Shown piece after piece: positions 31,753-44,300 of a stretch of 64,000 nt of DNA. Below the pieces are notes generated by a model. The model ran no database searches. It was not told the origin of the DNA and worked only from the letters and a program-made list of their open reading frames with translations. The DNA is taken from contig MU401550.1 in the NCBI GenBank assembly GCA_022579005.1, forward strand, positions 62,374-126,373, written 5' to 3'. Source of the DNA: Poronia punctata. Its lineage: Eukaryota; Ascomycota; Sordariomycetes; Xylariales; Xylariaceae. Both the position numbers and the translations under genes were made by a program. Every line of letters begins with the position of its first letter. Position 1 is the first letter of the stretch.

Positions 31753-34700
31753 ATGTCATCGGATCAGTCACGCCAAAAAAGCTCCTCCTTCCCTGGACAT
31801 ATAGACGATGTGCAGGTCGCCCAAGGATCCGAGGCTCAACACCAGCAGGTTGATCATACCAACTTGAACGGTTTCTCGCTCCATGCCGAGCAAGAAGACA
31901 TGCTCAGCAGCGATGCTGCTGCCCAGGGATTGCTCGAGGCGGCGCAATTTCCCGATTTCTCGTTCCCCTTCCAAGATATCACCGAGGACGGGCATATGAT
32001 GTCCATTGACAGTCACGGTCCGGAATTATTTACCCCTCCGGATCATGGCTCCAACCAATCAATGGGTGAAAAGGCCTCGGTAGTCACCGCTCGGCAGGAT
32101 GTCTCGGTTAGCGGTGGCCCAACATCACATAAAACACAACAGAGCGTAGACGGGTCGGAAGACGAAAGTCCGGAAAGCCCCCACGACGGCCCCAATTCCC
32201 TTGATGATAATATGTCGGATGACTTCGGTCTCTCCACCGCAGCACCTACAGATGGCACCGAGCTTGGAGGCAAGCTAAAAGAAAACAAGACGGACCCTAC
32301 GCCCGCTTGGAGTGAATTAAAGACCAAGGCAGGTAAGGAGAGAAAGCGGCTACCGCTGGCTTGTATTGCATGTCGGAGGAAGAAGATACGTTGCTCAGGA
32401 GAGAAGCCTGCGTGCAAACATTGTCTTCGGTCACGAATCCCTTGCGTATACAAGGTCACCACTCGAAAGGCCGCGCCGAGGACGGATTATATGGCAATGC
32501 TGGACAAAAGACTGAAAAGAATGGAAGATCGAATCATCAAGATCGTACCAAAGTGTGAGCAAGATTCGTCGGCTAGCAATGTCGTGAGGGGCGTTGTGAA
32601 ACCCGTGCTGCCCGGTACGGTACCGCAGAATAAGCAGTCGGGAAAGAAACGGGTAGCAGACGACGCTTTCGGCGCCGAGCTAGAGAATTGGGCTCGCGGT
32701 TCTACGAGGCCAAGACTGGACAGCTCAGGGCGGCCTACTTCGCTGCAGGTACAGGAAGCCGAGGAGAATAAACTCCTATTCGAGGGTGCCGAATCGCTAC
32801 CGTCCAAGGACCTTCAAGAGCATCTGGCCGAAGTGTTCTTTGACAATATTTATGGACAGGCATATCATTTACTCCACAAGCCGAGTTATATTAGGAAGCT
32901 AAAGTATGCGCAACCGTCCAACCTTATCCCGGTTACTTTGCTGACATGATCGGTAGAGCGGGCACTTTGCCGCCGGTTCTGGTACTGTCTGTGTGCGCCG
33001 TTTCCGCCCGGTTTTCTACCCATCCAAAATTTGCCATGACAAGTAACTTTATCCGCGGCGAAGAGTGGGCAGCACCGGCACGCGATATAGTAATCCGACG
33101 GTACGAATGGCCGAATATCACCATCTTAACTTGTCTATTACTCCTTGGCCTGCATGAATTTGGCACATGTCACGGTGGAAGGAGCTGGTCTCTGGGCGGA
33201 CAAGCGACCCGAATGGCATACGCGCTGCAGCTGCACAAGGACCTAGAATACGACCCCATGCGGCCAAACCCATCTTCTCAACTCAGCTTCATAGACCGGG
33301 AAATCAGAAGAAGGACAATGTGGGCATGTTTCCTTATGGACCGCTTCAACTCTTCTGGCACGGATCGGCCGATGTTTGTAAAGGAGGAGACCATCAGGAT
33401 ACAGCTGCCGATTAAAGAGAAACTCTTTCAACTCGACATGCCGGGGCCGACCGAGGATCTGCAGGGTCGAGTGCCTCATCCGGTACCACAAGACGAGGGT
33501 CAGCTATCGGATGCTAAAGACAACATGGGAGTTGCAGCCTACATGATACGGGCCATTGCCTTGTGGGGCAGGATCATCAGTTTCCTGAATCAAGGCGGGA
33601 AAGAGATGGATGACCATTCCATGTGGGATTCTGATTCCGGATATGCCAGCCTCCTCCAGCAAGCCGAGGAATTTCCCGACAACCTACCAGAAGGACTAAA
33701 GTATAACGCCGAAAATCTCCACCTACACAAGACGGAGGGAATGGCAAACCAGTTCCTGTTCCTGCATATCTCGGTCCAGCAAAATATCCTTTTCATGAAT
33801 CGGTTCGCCGTGTCCTCTCCTAGTGGCGGTTCCCAGGCCGACGTGCCCAAGACGTTTGTGACACAGGCCGGGGCAAGAGCTTTTGCTGCGGCAAACAAGA
33901 TTTCCGAACTACTGAAGGATGCAGAACCATACATAATAGCTGCTCCTTTCGTCGGGTACTGCGCGTTCCTGTCAAGCACTGTGCACATATTCGGTATTTT
34001 CTCCGGGAACGCTGTCGTGGAGACGGCGGCAAAGAGGAACCTCGCGACGAACGTCAAGTTTCTGTCCAAGATGAAGCGATACTGGGGGATGTTTCATTTC
34101 ATGGCGGAGAACCTGCGCGAGCAGTACAAGTCGTGTGCTGACGCGGCAAGGCAAGGGGCGCCAGCGAAGGATAATTCAGCGCCTTCGCCCATCTTTCAGT
34201 ATGGTGACTGGTTTGACCGATATCCACATGGAGTATCACAGCCTGAGTATGTCGAATCCGCCCCGGCGAAAAAGAAGGAAACCGGCGACGACGCGGTTTT
34301 GGAGCAGAAGCCCGAGTTACATACCGTCGAGGAGTTCTTTACTCAGCTCTCACCGCCACCCAGCACGAACGCGAACGCGAACGAAGGCCGAGACGCTGCC
34401 GGGCCTGCCGGGCCGTCCGGACCTAGCAGGCCACCCCTGACAAAACGAAAGTCGATAGCCAGAAAGGGAAGCACTGTACGACCGGACCAGCGACACCAAC
34501 TCGACCCTCTATTCACCGACCTAGGTGGCACGAGCCTCCCAGAGCAGATCCAACAGCGCATCCAACAAGCACAGCAGCAGCAGGCCCAGCGCAACTTTCG
34601 CCTGGGCGCACAGTCGAATGGACAGGCTCCGTTCCATCACCTGGCTAACGCGCGGGCACGGTCGCACTCTGCCGCGGCTACCTATCACGCCATGTCCCCC

Positions 34701-35159
34701 ATCTCCCCGGCAGTAAATGGGTTCCCGCATGGGCTGCACAGCCATGGCCACCCTTATCCAGCGTCGCTCTATAACCAGGATATCTTCAACTTCCCGATTG
34801 CCAACCAAGCGGGACTATTGCCACAGCTCGACCGCCAACTCGTATTCAATGCCTATGGCGGACTGGATCCCACCACGATTAGCGGGCCCGAGGCGATGAT
34901 GGACTGGGACGCGTTAGCGGGGCACCCCTCTGGAGCAGGTGGGAGCAGCCATGCGAATGGCGCCAATGGTTCTCGTGTGGAACCGAGCGGCCACGAGGGT
35001 CTACCAGCTGGCTTCGTTCCAGAGCCGAGCTCAGCTTGGTTCATGCCCTTTAATATGGAACCGCCCGAACTAGGCCAGGATCTGGCGAATGGCATGGTTG
35101 ACACCTTTGGCATGTTTAGTCCCGGCGGTCCGCTGGGGCATCGGAGAGGGGGCCGTTGA
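31753..35159 (+). CDS. Zn2Cys6 fungal-specific transcription factor, two exons
   Basis: Model: exons 31753-32903 and 32957-35159 (1117 aa). The acidic/Gln-containing N-terminal 190 residues precede the binuclear zinc cluster beginning CIACRRKKIRC at Cys204 and continuing CKHC...IPC to about 231, followed by a basic linker (TTRKAAPRTDYMAMLDKRLK). The 53-bp intron restores RKLK|AGTLPPVLVLSVCAVS. The second exon encodes the fungal-specific middle homology region, including RREIRRRTMWACFLMDRF and NITILTCLLLLGLHEFG. The C-terminal 350 residues are low complexity, with a glutamine run (RIQQAQQQQAQRNF) and Gly/Ser/Asn-rich segments, as in activation domains. Regulated pathway is unknown; the zinc cluster and MHR are well conserved, so it is probably an ancient regulator. 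The very long upstream region and the start-stop uORF suggest complex control. Confidence 0.9.
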
Positions 35160-36068
35160 TCGTCCCGCCAAGTGTTCTGCGAGAATTTGGCAGTGGCAGT
35201 TTCTGATCACTTATTCGTCGTTTTCAGCGAAATTTTGAATTGTGCGCGCTTTATTATACCCTTTCCTTTGGCGAGCGACAGATTTTGATACCTGTATCAT
35301 CAAGGGTGTCACACTAGACAGTTACGGGGCAATTAATCCCTAGTCGAGTTATTCCTGGGCGGCGAGCGTTTTTATGCGATGGAGGGGGGAGCAATAAGGA
35401 ACTGGTTCTAAAAGCAATTGACGAAGGCATGTAACAAGGGGGGGTAGGGAATTTATTGGAATAGTAAAAGAGCTGGTAATTTTAGCGCTGGGCCACGGGA
35501 CAGGAAATACTTGATGGACATGTATATATAAAACCACGTCAGGTTTTTGGAAACCTTTTGGGAACATCCATGGAGGGAAGCTCGGGTGCTAGCTGCAATG
35601 CGTTTCCCCCTTTCCCTGCCTCCTTTTCGTGCGGTGTTTTGAATAGGGGCACAAACATAATGACAGAAGAAACAAATAATAAAACAAGGGGAAAAAAATT
35701 AAGAAATCGAGTAGAGAAGCTTTGCTCAACGAAGTGTGTTCGTGTTCGAGTCTTCCCTTCCCTCCCCCCTATTTACATTTTTCGGTGTCTTAGGTAGATA
35801 CTCAAACATCTAACCTTGTATTGACAAGCCATGGTGGTCGCTCAAACTACCTGTGGATAATGAATATTATAGACAGATGATTTGATTTGGATGTTCTTGG
35901 TAGCTTTCTTTTTCGATAGTTTAACCGATGACTTTTATATTTTATTTTTCATTTACTGAGGGGGTATCTATACCTCAAAAAACTCACCCTTTCGGTCCTG
36001 TAGCCCCTATTTCCCACGCCTTTTCACCTCTCTCTCTCATTTTCCTTCCTTCTTTTTTGTACAGTTAT
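35160..36068. other. Intergenic region between convergent genes
   Basis: Contains 3' ends of the Zn2Cys6 factor (+) and KRI1 (-). Short open frames are unconvincing; no RNA gene was seen. Confidence 0.65.
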
Positions 36069-38122
36069 CTATGCAGCACTCTCAACCTCCTTCCCTTTAC
36101 CCTCCTTCTTGGGCCTGGACCGCTTGCGCTTCTTCTTCGAACCACCTTCAATGACGTTGTCATTGTCGTTGTCGTTCTTCTCTTTCTTGAGCTCGGGCTC
36201 ACCAAAGTTGAGAGCGGGTGGTTCGCGCTCAAACTCGGGACCGAAGGTCTCCTTGCGCCATTGCCGAAGTCGGGCTTTCTTGCCCAGTCTCTTGCGGTCC
36301 TTGGACTGTTTCTCCGGGTCGCGCCAATGGGCGAGTTTCTTGAGGCCGGCGAACTCGTTGAGGTCGGCGTCCGACGCCATGAGGATGTCGCGCGTCGTGA
36401 GGCCGAATGTTTCCGGTTTCGTCTCGATGTAGCCGAAGGGGGCGGGGCCGGCGTTCTTCTTTTTGGAGGAAGAGGAGGAGGAGGGTCCGCCGCTTAGGAT
36501 TTCGGGGTCTTCTAGATTCATGCGCGCTTCGACGAGGGCCTCGAGCCGGGCGCGTTCTTTGCGTGCTTCTTTTTGGCTTTGGAGTTTTTCCTTCTTCCGC
36601 TCCTTTGTTGTCTTTTGGCGCTTGGCTGCTCGGCCACCCTCCTCTTCGTCGTCGTCCTCTTCTTCTTCTGCCTCGTCCTCTTCTGCCGCCTGAGTGGGTG
36701 TTTCGTCGTCCGTCAGTGTGAACTTGGGCTTTTCCTCGTCCTCAAAGTCTGGGACGAGATCCTTGATGTCAATGTCATCGTCCCATTTGGGCTTCTTCAC
36801 TTTCTTCTTCTTTGACGCCCCAGCAGCATCTTCATCGTCGTCGTCGACCTCGTCGTCAGAGCCGCCTTCCCCTTCGGCGTAGTATTGGTCGTTGAAGAAC
36901 TTGTTCATTTCCTCTTCCCACTGGTCGTTTTCCCAAGAACTTTCGAGCAGCTTCTGCCACTCTTCGTCATTCAAGACTTTACCCCGGATACCAGCGGCCT
37001 TCTTAATCTTCTTAAGCTTTTCGTCTGCTTCTTCCAATTTCAGTCGCTTCAAGCGAGCGCGCTCTTCTTTCTTTTGCTGCTTTTCTGCTTCTTTTCGTTC
37101 CTTTTCAAGCTCTCGCTGGCGCTTTCGCCCGGTTTTATCCTCTCTTCTGACGGAAATCGCAGCTGTGACGTCACGCGCGTATGACTTGAGCACTTCGTTG
37201 CTCTTATTAGGGTCCTCGAAACGCAAATTATAGGCAGCCTCCCATTCGTCGGCCTTCTCTACTTCTTCTTCGTCCGAGTCGAAAGGCAACCACCCGTTGT
37301 TGTCCCCTCCTTGGGCCCAAGCTCGAGAAGACAAGTAGTTGGATAAAAATAGTTCCGGGTCTTTATCGGCCTCCTTGACGTCAGGTACTTTGACTTTGGC
37401 GGCCCGCGACGGATGGATATGGCTCCCAGTATTGGCTTTAGTCTTCTCTTCCTTTGGCTTTACGAAGCCCTCCTCTTCGTCGCTAGATTCGTCATCGCCC
37501 GCCGCTCTGAGCTGCGCCTGGATTTCATTTTGGAGCGACTTCTTCAGTTCGTCTTGTTCTTGCGTGTATGTTTGCGGTGGCGCTCCCTGACCATCCTCAT
37601 CCGCGCCAGTCTCCCCGCGCATAAGTCTTTCCCTATGGTAATCCTGCAGGAATACCGGCTTTTCTTTCTTGGGTATAGAATCGGGGGACTGAACGGCTGC
37701 GTCGGCGTCTATCGGGGTGTAGAAAGTGGTTTTTCCGTCATATAGCCGTGGATCTTTATTCTTGAGGGCCTGGAGGGTGGCAGATATTTGGGCGTCGAGC
37801 TCTTCGGTCGCTAGGAAACCCTCATCATCTTCCGTCTCGTCTGAAGAGGAACCTTCTTCGTCATCTTCATTATTGTTGCCTCTGGACTTGTTCCCATTCG
37901 TCTGGTTCGACTTGTACTTCTCCTCCACTACTCACGAATTAGTTTTCATAACAAAGTGGACAAAAGAGGGTGGGACGGCTAACATCTATGGAGCTCCTCC
38001 CGCTTTTTGTTATGTTCAAAGCGTTTAGCGTAAGCGTCGTTGATCTGAAGGTCGGCGCCACCGTCGGACTCGTCCTCGGTATCGTCGAAAAGGACCTTCT
38101 TCTTAGTCCCTGCAGCCGCCAT
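36069..38122 (-). CDS. Kri1-like ribosome biogenesis protein, two exons
   Basis: Model on the minus strand: exon 1 38122-37984, exon 2 37927-36069 (665 aa). Kri1 is a nucleolar factor needed for 40S subunit assembly and interacts with Krr1. The 56-bp intron (donor GTTAGC, acceptor GAGTAG) joins KKREELHR to LEEKYKSN, rebuilding the conserved start of the family. Landmarks: N-terminal LFDDTEDESDGGADLQINDAYAK motif region, AYNLRFEDPNKSNEVLKSYA, many acidic and KE-rich coiled-coil tracts, and the Kri1 C-terminal block FGYIETKPETFGLTTRDILM ... LAHWRDPEKQSKDRKRLGK, then a basic nucleolar-type tail (KKKRKRSRPKKEGKGK). Acidic/basic low complexity explains the many overlapping false frames on the other strand. 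It shares a 668-bp upstream region with the Rab5 gene. Confidence 0.93.
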
Positions 38123-38790
38123 GTTGGCTTGAGGGTTGCTAAATCGGAAGATGCGACACGCCCGTTTGTACGCGATAATAACGCGCGCGTTTTATATGAG
38201 AACCAAAGATGATGTCTAATAAGCCGGAAAATCTAGGATAAAGGTACAATCTACAAATAGGCGTGTACCAATGCTTTTCGCTGGTGGACAAGGTTCAGAC
38301 TCGAAACTCTTGAACTTTTTTTTTCTGCCAGTTGCTGCATTGGCGGGGCCGTCTTAGCTTTGGCGCTTAGCCTATCAAGGTAGCCGCACCTTCCCTCTTT
38401 CCAGGGCGGTGTCGGTCCGCCGATGTTCCGTTGCTGGCCGCACCTCGTTAAATTCCTAGGGACCCGTTAATCCCATGGGCTCGGTGCTAGCTGCCCAGCA
38501 ACCTATTAGGCCCCCAGCCCAGTGGAACTGTGCTAAAGATACCTATAGTACAGTATGCCCCAAACGTCGTCATTCACATCCGACATCCCGATACGACTTT
38601 CAGGTCCTCCAATCCAATCCTCTAAGTTAGATAATCCGCATAGGTATTCTGTTGCCTACTCTCACACTTAAACAGCAAGGAAGCTTGTTGAAAAACCAGC
38701 GACTAGGATACGACAAAGTCATTTCGCCCTTTGATCACGATTCCCGTCGAGCCCCAGCGATACATTACTCGAACCTCCCCGGTAGACGAT
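38123..38790. promoter_or_regulatory. Divergent promoter region, KRI1 (-) / Rab5 (+)
   Basis: A 668-bp region between oppositely oriented housekeeping genes. No specific element could be assigned with confidence. Confidence 0.45.
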
Positions 38791-39619
38791 ATGGCAGACA
38801 ACGGTCCCAAACCAAGTAGCAGCGTGAAGCTGGTTCTGCTTGGCGAAGCAGCCGTAGGAAAGGTAGATACTTAGTCGACCTTCCCTTCGATTGTCCATAT
38901 ATATACTAAATGCCCATCATTGAAACAGTCTTCGCTTGTGCTTCGATTTGTCAACAATGACTTTCAGGAGAATAAGGAACCTACCATTGGCGGTACGCTA
39001 CATTCCCGCGGCCCGGCCCCTAATAACTCAGTTGCGCTGACGTGTAAATATTCAAGCTGCCTTTCTAACCCAGAAGTGCAATCTGCCGTCAAGGACGATC
39101 AAGTTCGAAATCTGGGATACCGCTGGACAAGAACGCTTCGCTTCGCTTGCGCCCATGTACTATAGAAATGCTCAAGCTGCCCTCGTCGTCTACGATCTCA
39201 CTAAGCCCACATCCCTCGTTAAGGCCAAGCACTGGGTCGCGGAACTACAACGCCAAGCATCTCCCGGCATTGTCATCGCTCTAGTCGGTAATAAACTCGA
39301 TCTAACAAACGATAGCGATTCGATGCAGGACGGCGGCGAAGGTGTCGAGGGCGAGGACTCTGGAGATGCACGGAAGATTTCTACAGAAGAAGCAAAGTCG
39401 TACGCGGAGGAGGAAAGCCTCTTGTTCTTCGAGACTAGCGCCAAAACAGGTCACAACGTTGCGGATGTTTTCACTGCTATTGCAAACGCTATCCCCGAGA
39501 CGTCGTTAAAGAGCACGAGAGCACCCGGCGTATCCAACACGGTTAGCAGAGGTGGCGAGGAACAGAGAGTAAATCTAAACGGGCCCAGGGAGGCGGCCAA
39601 GGAGGGATGTGCCTGTTAG
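38791..39619 (+). CDS. Rab5-family small GTPase (RabB/Vps21-like), three exons
   Basis: Model: exons 38791-38862, 38929-38992 and 39057-39619 (232 aa). It controls early endosome fusion and motility. GTPase motifs: P-loop GEAAVGKSS split by intron 1, switch I EPTIG split by intron 2 and continuing AAFLTQKC, switch [26 protein letters not shown] (guanine base) and [10 protein letters not shown]. The C-terminus ends in CAC, the double geranylgeranylation CxC signal. An acidic insert ([16 protein letters not shown]) lies after NKLDL; a similar insert is, as I recall, present in RabB-type fungal Rab5 proteins and absent from the RabA type. Both introns sit at consensus sites (GTAGAT/CAG; GTACGC/AAG). 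The stop codon lies only 17 bp before a poly-G assembly artefact. Confidence 0.95.
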
Positions 39620-39635
39620 TAGGGATCGGGTCAAA

Positions 39636-39990
39636 GGGGGGGGGGGGGGCCGTTTTGTTCTGGGGTAGGAGCGCGCGGATTTTAAAAATTCGCCCGGGCC
39701 GGTTAAAACACCAATTTAGTAAATTAATATTTGTGCACCCGGTTTCGAAATTTTTATTATNNNNNNNNNNTGGGTTCGCGTGGGTGGGGCTGAAATTTGT
39801 ATAAATCTACCGGGCCCCGGGGGGGGGGCCCGGGTGGGTGGGGGCGGTTTTGTGGGGGGGGGGGGGCGGGGGGGGGGGGGGGGCCGTTTTGTTCTGGGGT
39901 AGGAGCGCGCGTATTTGAACAGTTCGCCGGGGCCTGTTCATCCACCATTTTCGTCATGTAATATTGGAGCACAGGGTTGCTATCTTTTTC
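39636..39990. other. Mis-joined scaffold gap with a false duplication
   Basis: The same sequence, CCGTTTTGTTCTGGGGTAGG followed by AGCGCGCG, occurs at 39650-39677 and at 39884-39911, each preceded by poly-G. After it the left copy (to 39760) is a degraded, error-like version of the right copy (39912-39990). Between them lie 10 N (39761-39770) and another G-rich low-quality stretch. This is best explained as two overlapping contig ends placed side by side rather than merged. Confidence 0.8.
39761..39770. other. Assembly gap (10 N)
   Basis: Ten N bases inside the low-quality G-rich join downstream of the Rab5 gene. Confidence 0.99.
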
Positions 39991-41370
39991 TTCTAATTTG
40001 GAGCCTCGGGTATCTGTGTCTGGGGTGTCTTCGTATATGGACGCTCCTCTTGATGTATTAACAGGACGTAAAGGAGGATGGAAGTGAGTGAACTCGACAG
40101 GAGCATGACATTCAAGACCCATCATGATTTTCATAATCACCAGACGATACCTAATATCTACCTGTCTACTTTGAGTACATGTAGAAAAGTGCTAAACAGA
40201 AGGAACGTCCATTCAAGGTCGCGACGAGGAGAGTCTTGCTTTGCTAAGTAAGCAGTTGGGTATTGTAGATTGACATGGCCCGGGCCGATCCATCGTGATC
40301 GAACGTTCCTCATGCGCCCCTATCTTACATTTTCCTTTAAGCTTATGTTCAACCTTCACTGCCAGTTTAAATCTCCGGACGCCGATGTCATATCCATTTG
40401 CGACCGTATAACGGAAGATCCCTCGGCCGACCGAATAAAGGGGGACGTATCGTACACGCAATGGAATGAGTCCTGACCACAGGTGTCAGCTCTTTCATTC
40501 GTCCCGTCTACAATACATACTCATCCCCCGTACTTCTGCATCGGTGCGTCTCAAATAATTCCATGTACAGCCCTGTACCTGTTGAATCAGGATATTTACT
40601 AGATACATTTGTTGAATTTATATGTTCACGCTCAGATATATAATGCAGTAACGGTCGGAGGAAGAGTAAGCGACTTCTTTCTCAGGTGTCTACAGATTAC
40701 GAGTACGCGTAATAAACCCTCGTCATATCCGAGTACAAGTATCTCGATTAGTTGGCTGAGAGATCCTACCCAGGACCTACGGGTAGGTAGTACCTTAGGT
40801 ACCGGAGCGCTGACTCAATTACACGTACGTGTAGATGCAAAAACCCGTATAACCATTGAGGTACTGTACGAGATCGTTATTGATCTACCAGACAGAATGA
40901 CTAAGGAATTACCAGCACGCACCTCACCTGGTCTACCCGCCACTCTCGCGATCACCTAACCTAGACTGTCTGGAGAGTCTCCACCTATGCTCAAAACTTC
41001 TTCAGCGATGCGCATCACGCATCTTGCAAAATCACCACATAAAGAAGTCCTAGTCGTTTCGTTCTTTTGTGCCTCAAACAATGGTGCAGCATTCGCCGCG
41101 TGATTTCCCAGGAAGCCAACGAGTAAACCGATTATAAACTTCCTAAGTCGGTCTTCACAAACGCGGATTTCGGATTAGCTCACGACCCATTGAGCCTAGG
41201 AGCCAGCCCATGGACGCACGACGCGAAATGACACTTGTTGTGTAGAGATACCTCGTCCCTTTCATCAACGCATGATTAAACCAAACATTCTTGCTTGATC
41301 GTATCATTTTACAGACCGTCAGGCGTTGCGAACCCTAATAAGTGTTGTCGTCCGGGTCTCGCATTACAAT
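39991..41370. other. Intergenic region
   Basis: About 1.4 kb with no supported gene. Includes the 3' flank of the Rab5 gene and the upstream region of the RING-protein gene. The open frame at 40609-40959 has no recognisable feature. Confidence 0.6.
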
Positions 41371-44300
41371 ATGGCGACTCTTACCCCGGCCCAGCTCGAG
41401 CTGGCCAGGTACGTTACACCATTCTTGGGCCCCCCCAGCTGTTGCCCAAGAGTCATCGTGGGAATCACGTTCTTATGCAACTTTACAGATCTCTTACACA
41501 AGAAGAGCTACCGACGAAGCTACGGTGCGCAATATGCAGCAAACTTGCTGTAAATGCCTTTCGCCTGCCATGTTGCGAAACGGCCATCTGTGAAAACTGT
41601 AAGCTGCTCCAAAGTGTTGCGCATAGGCGGGCGATCTCAGGGTTTTAATACGTGTCTAGGCCAATCCACATTGCCCTCTTCTTGCCCGGTTTGCGAGCAC
41701 TCCCCAGTGTCGGCTTCCGATTGCATCGTGTACAAGTCACTCCGAACTACGATCAGAGTCTTCATAAAGACGGAAGAAAAGAAACGTGAAGCCATGCGAC
41801 CCAAAGCCAACGGCTCTACGCCAACGACGCCCGCCCAGGCGACTCCAACCCCGACACCCACGCAAGACAACGCACCGTCCAACCCCCCCGCTGCGGAATC
41901 ATCTGTGAGGGAAGCGTCCAACCCACCGCAGCATCCCCCGGATGACGCAAAGGTTGAGGAGTCCAAGTCTTCCGTTGAGCCCGAGAGCAACCCCCCTGCT
42001 GAGGAGGCAACCACAGCACAACCAGATAATGTAAGTCTCCTAGCGACCCAGCATTATTTTGTACCAGTCCTAATAAAGTACAGGCCGAAGCAGGTGGTCA
42101 ACCCCCAGAGGAGCATCATGCCGAGAATGAGAACACAGAAGAATCCGGTCCACAAGAGCAAGTTACGGAGGACACTACAGGCGAAGAAGGGGCAAAGGGC
42201 GACGCGGCTGAAGCTACCGCAGACCAAGCTGGGCAAACTGGCATGAATTTTGGCTTCGACCCTATGAATAATAACTTCAATATGAATTTCGGTAATGGCG
42301 ACATGACCCAAATGCAGATGATGATGGCGATGCAAAATGGCATGAATCCGGCCGGGTTTGGCTCATTTCCAATGATGGGTTTGTCTGCTCCTCGCCATTG
42401 TGAGCGCGTGGAACGCCTGCTAACCGTGACGATGCAGGTATGATGGATCCGATGATGATGCAGAACATGATGATGAGCGGTGGCTTCGGCGCGCAGGGCA
42501 TGGGCATGAACGGCATGAACATGAACATGAACATGGGCATGAATGGCTTCAATGGTGGCGGCGAAGACTGGAGCGGGCAGCAATCATGGAACGTCGGCCA
42601 AGATAATTTCAATCCAAATGCTTCTGGCATGGGCAATGGTGATTATGGCAACTTTAACTCCAATTTCCGTACAGGTAACTACGGCCACCAGAACCAGTTC
42701 AATGATTATCGTCGGGGTAATTATGGTTTCCGAGGCAGGGGCCGTGGACGTGGCTTCTACAACGGCTACGGCCGGGGGGGATATCAAAACAACTATAACC
42801 ACCAGAACACCGCCTGGGCTGACGGTCAGCTTAACGGTGCCGTACAACCCGTCGGTGGCGCATCAGGCGAGTTGGGTACGCCGGGCCCCTCTGGCAATGT
42901 TGATGAGTTTGGGAGGACAATACGAACAGACCAGTCTCAAGACGGCCAAGCAGCGGGCCAGGATGAACAGTCTACTGTTACACCACCAGGAACCCACAGT
43001 GAGGTAGTCAAGGCGCTTGTATCTGGATCTGAAGAGACTCAAGGTGACAAGACTAGTCCCGATGGTGACGTCTCTTCTCGTCAGACAAACGGCATCGGCC
43101 GATCAGGTTCTGTGCCGCTTCAACGGATCGCTCCTGATGTCCCTTTGAATGCTCCTACTGGTCCCAAGGCTATGCGCCAGGGTCTTCCTAACACTAGTCT
43201 TCATCACTTAAGAGCTCGTGGTTTTATTAGGGATGAGAGGACCCCAAGTTTAGGCACTAATGGCCCAGGCGTGCCGAACCCCTTGGATGAAAAGTCGCGG
43301 AGTAGTTCTCTACAGTCTCACAAAGATAAAGATCGCCGGCCCCATGACCGTCACCCGGAGCGTGACGTAGATGAGATATCCAGAGCAGAAGGGCATGATA
43401 GAGACCGGGCACGTTCTCGAACACGTAGCATATCAAAGGGCCGAAGCCCAAGCCCCCGTGTCGACCGTGCCAGCCCCAACCCGGAGCTCAGTCTAAACCC
43501 TAACCTAACCCCCAGTCTTAAACCCAACCCTGATCAGAATATCAGCCACAGTCGCAGTCGCAGTCGCAGTCGGAGTCGGGATCGTAAGGAGTCCCGCAGA
43601 CACAAGCGACACCGCTCTACATCCATATCAGGTGATAGTCGCGATGGTGACCACCGCCGTAGGAGACATATTAGCAAACGGCATTCTAATAAGGATGATG
43701 ACGAGCAGAAGGGTCGTTCCAGGGGGGATAGGCATGAGGGGCGTTCTAGGTCTGCATCTCCGACAGATCGCGAACATAAGCGGTCAAGCCACCGCAGTCA
43801 TCGCGACCGTGAGCGCGAACGTGATCGTGATCGTGACCGCGACCGGGAGGAGAGGCGCCGTGATCGCGATAAGGATCGGGATAAGAACACCGATCACGAT
43901 CGCCATAGAAAGGCCAGTCACCGCTCCTCTCATCGCGAGCGTGTTGATGATCGGGAACGAGACAGGGACAGAGACAGAGACAGAGATCGCGGGCGAGATC
44001 GAGACCGAGAACGCGAGAGAGACCGCGACCGCACACGGGATAAGGAGCGAGACCGCGACCGCGACCGCGACAGGGAACATCGGAACCATGACAGAAAGGG
44101 GTCTAGTACTGCACCTCCGGTAGAGACCTCGAGCAAGCCATTCAACCCCCCGACCGGACCAAGAGGAGGTCTCTCCATCAAAGGGAGCAGCGGCAAGGCC
44201 TCATTGGAGATCAGAGGTGCGAACAATCGATCGTCCGACTCCAGACGAGAGGACGAGCTATCCCGGCGTGCCTCGCAGTCGTCGGCCACAGGCGGTCAAA

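Noticed and set aside
36109..37590. Plus-strand Ser/Phe/Leu-rich open frames opposite KRI1
   Set aside because: They are complements of the Glu/Lys/Asp-rich KRI1 coding sequence.
39607..40140. Open frames with poly-Gly/Pro across the G-rich join
   Set aside because: They cross Ns and the falsely duplicated, low-quality sequence.
40609..40959. 116-residue open frame between Rab5 and the RING gene
   Set aside because: No recognisable features and no codon-bias-like pattern; treated as chance.
42116..44289. Long minus-strand open frames opposite the RING/RS protein
   Set aside because: They are shadows of the RD/RS and Met/Asn-rich repeats on the plus strand.
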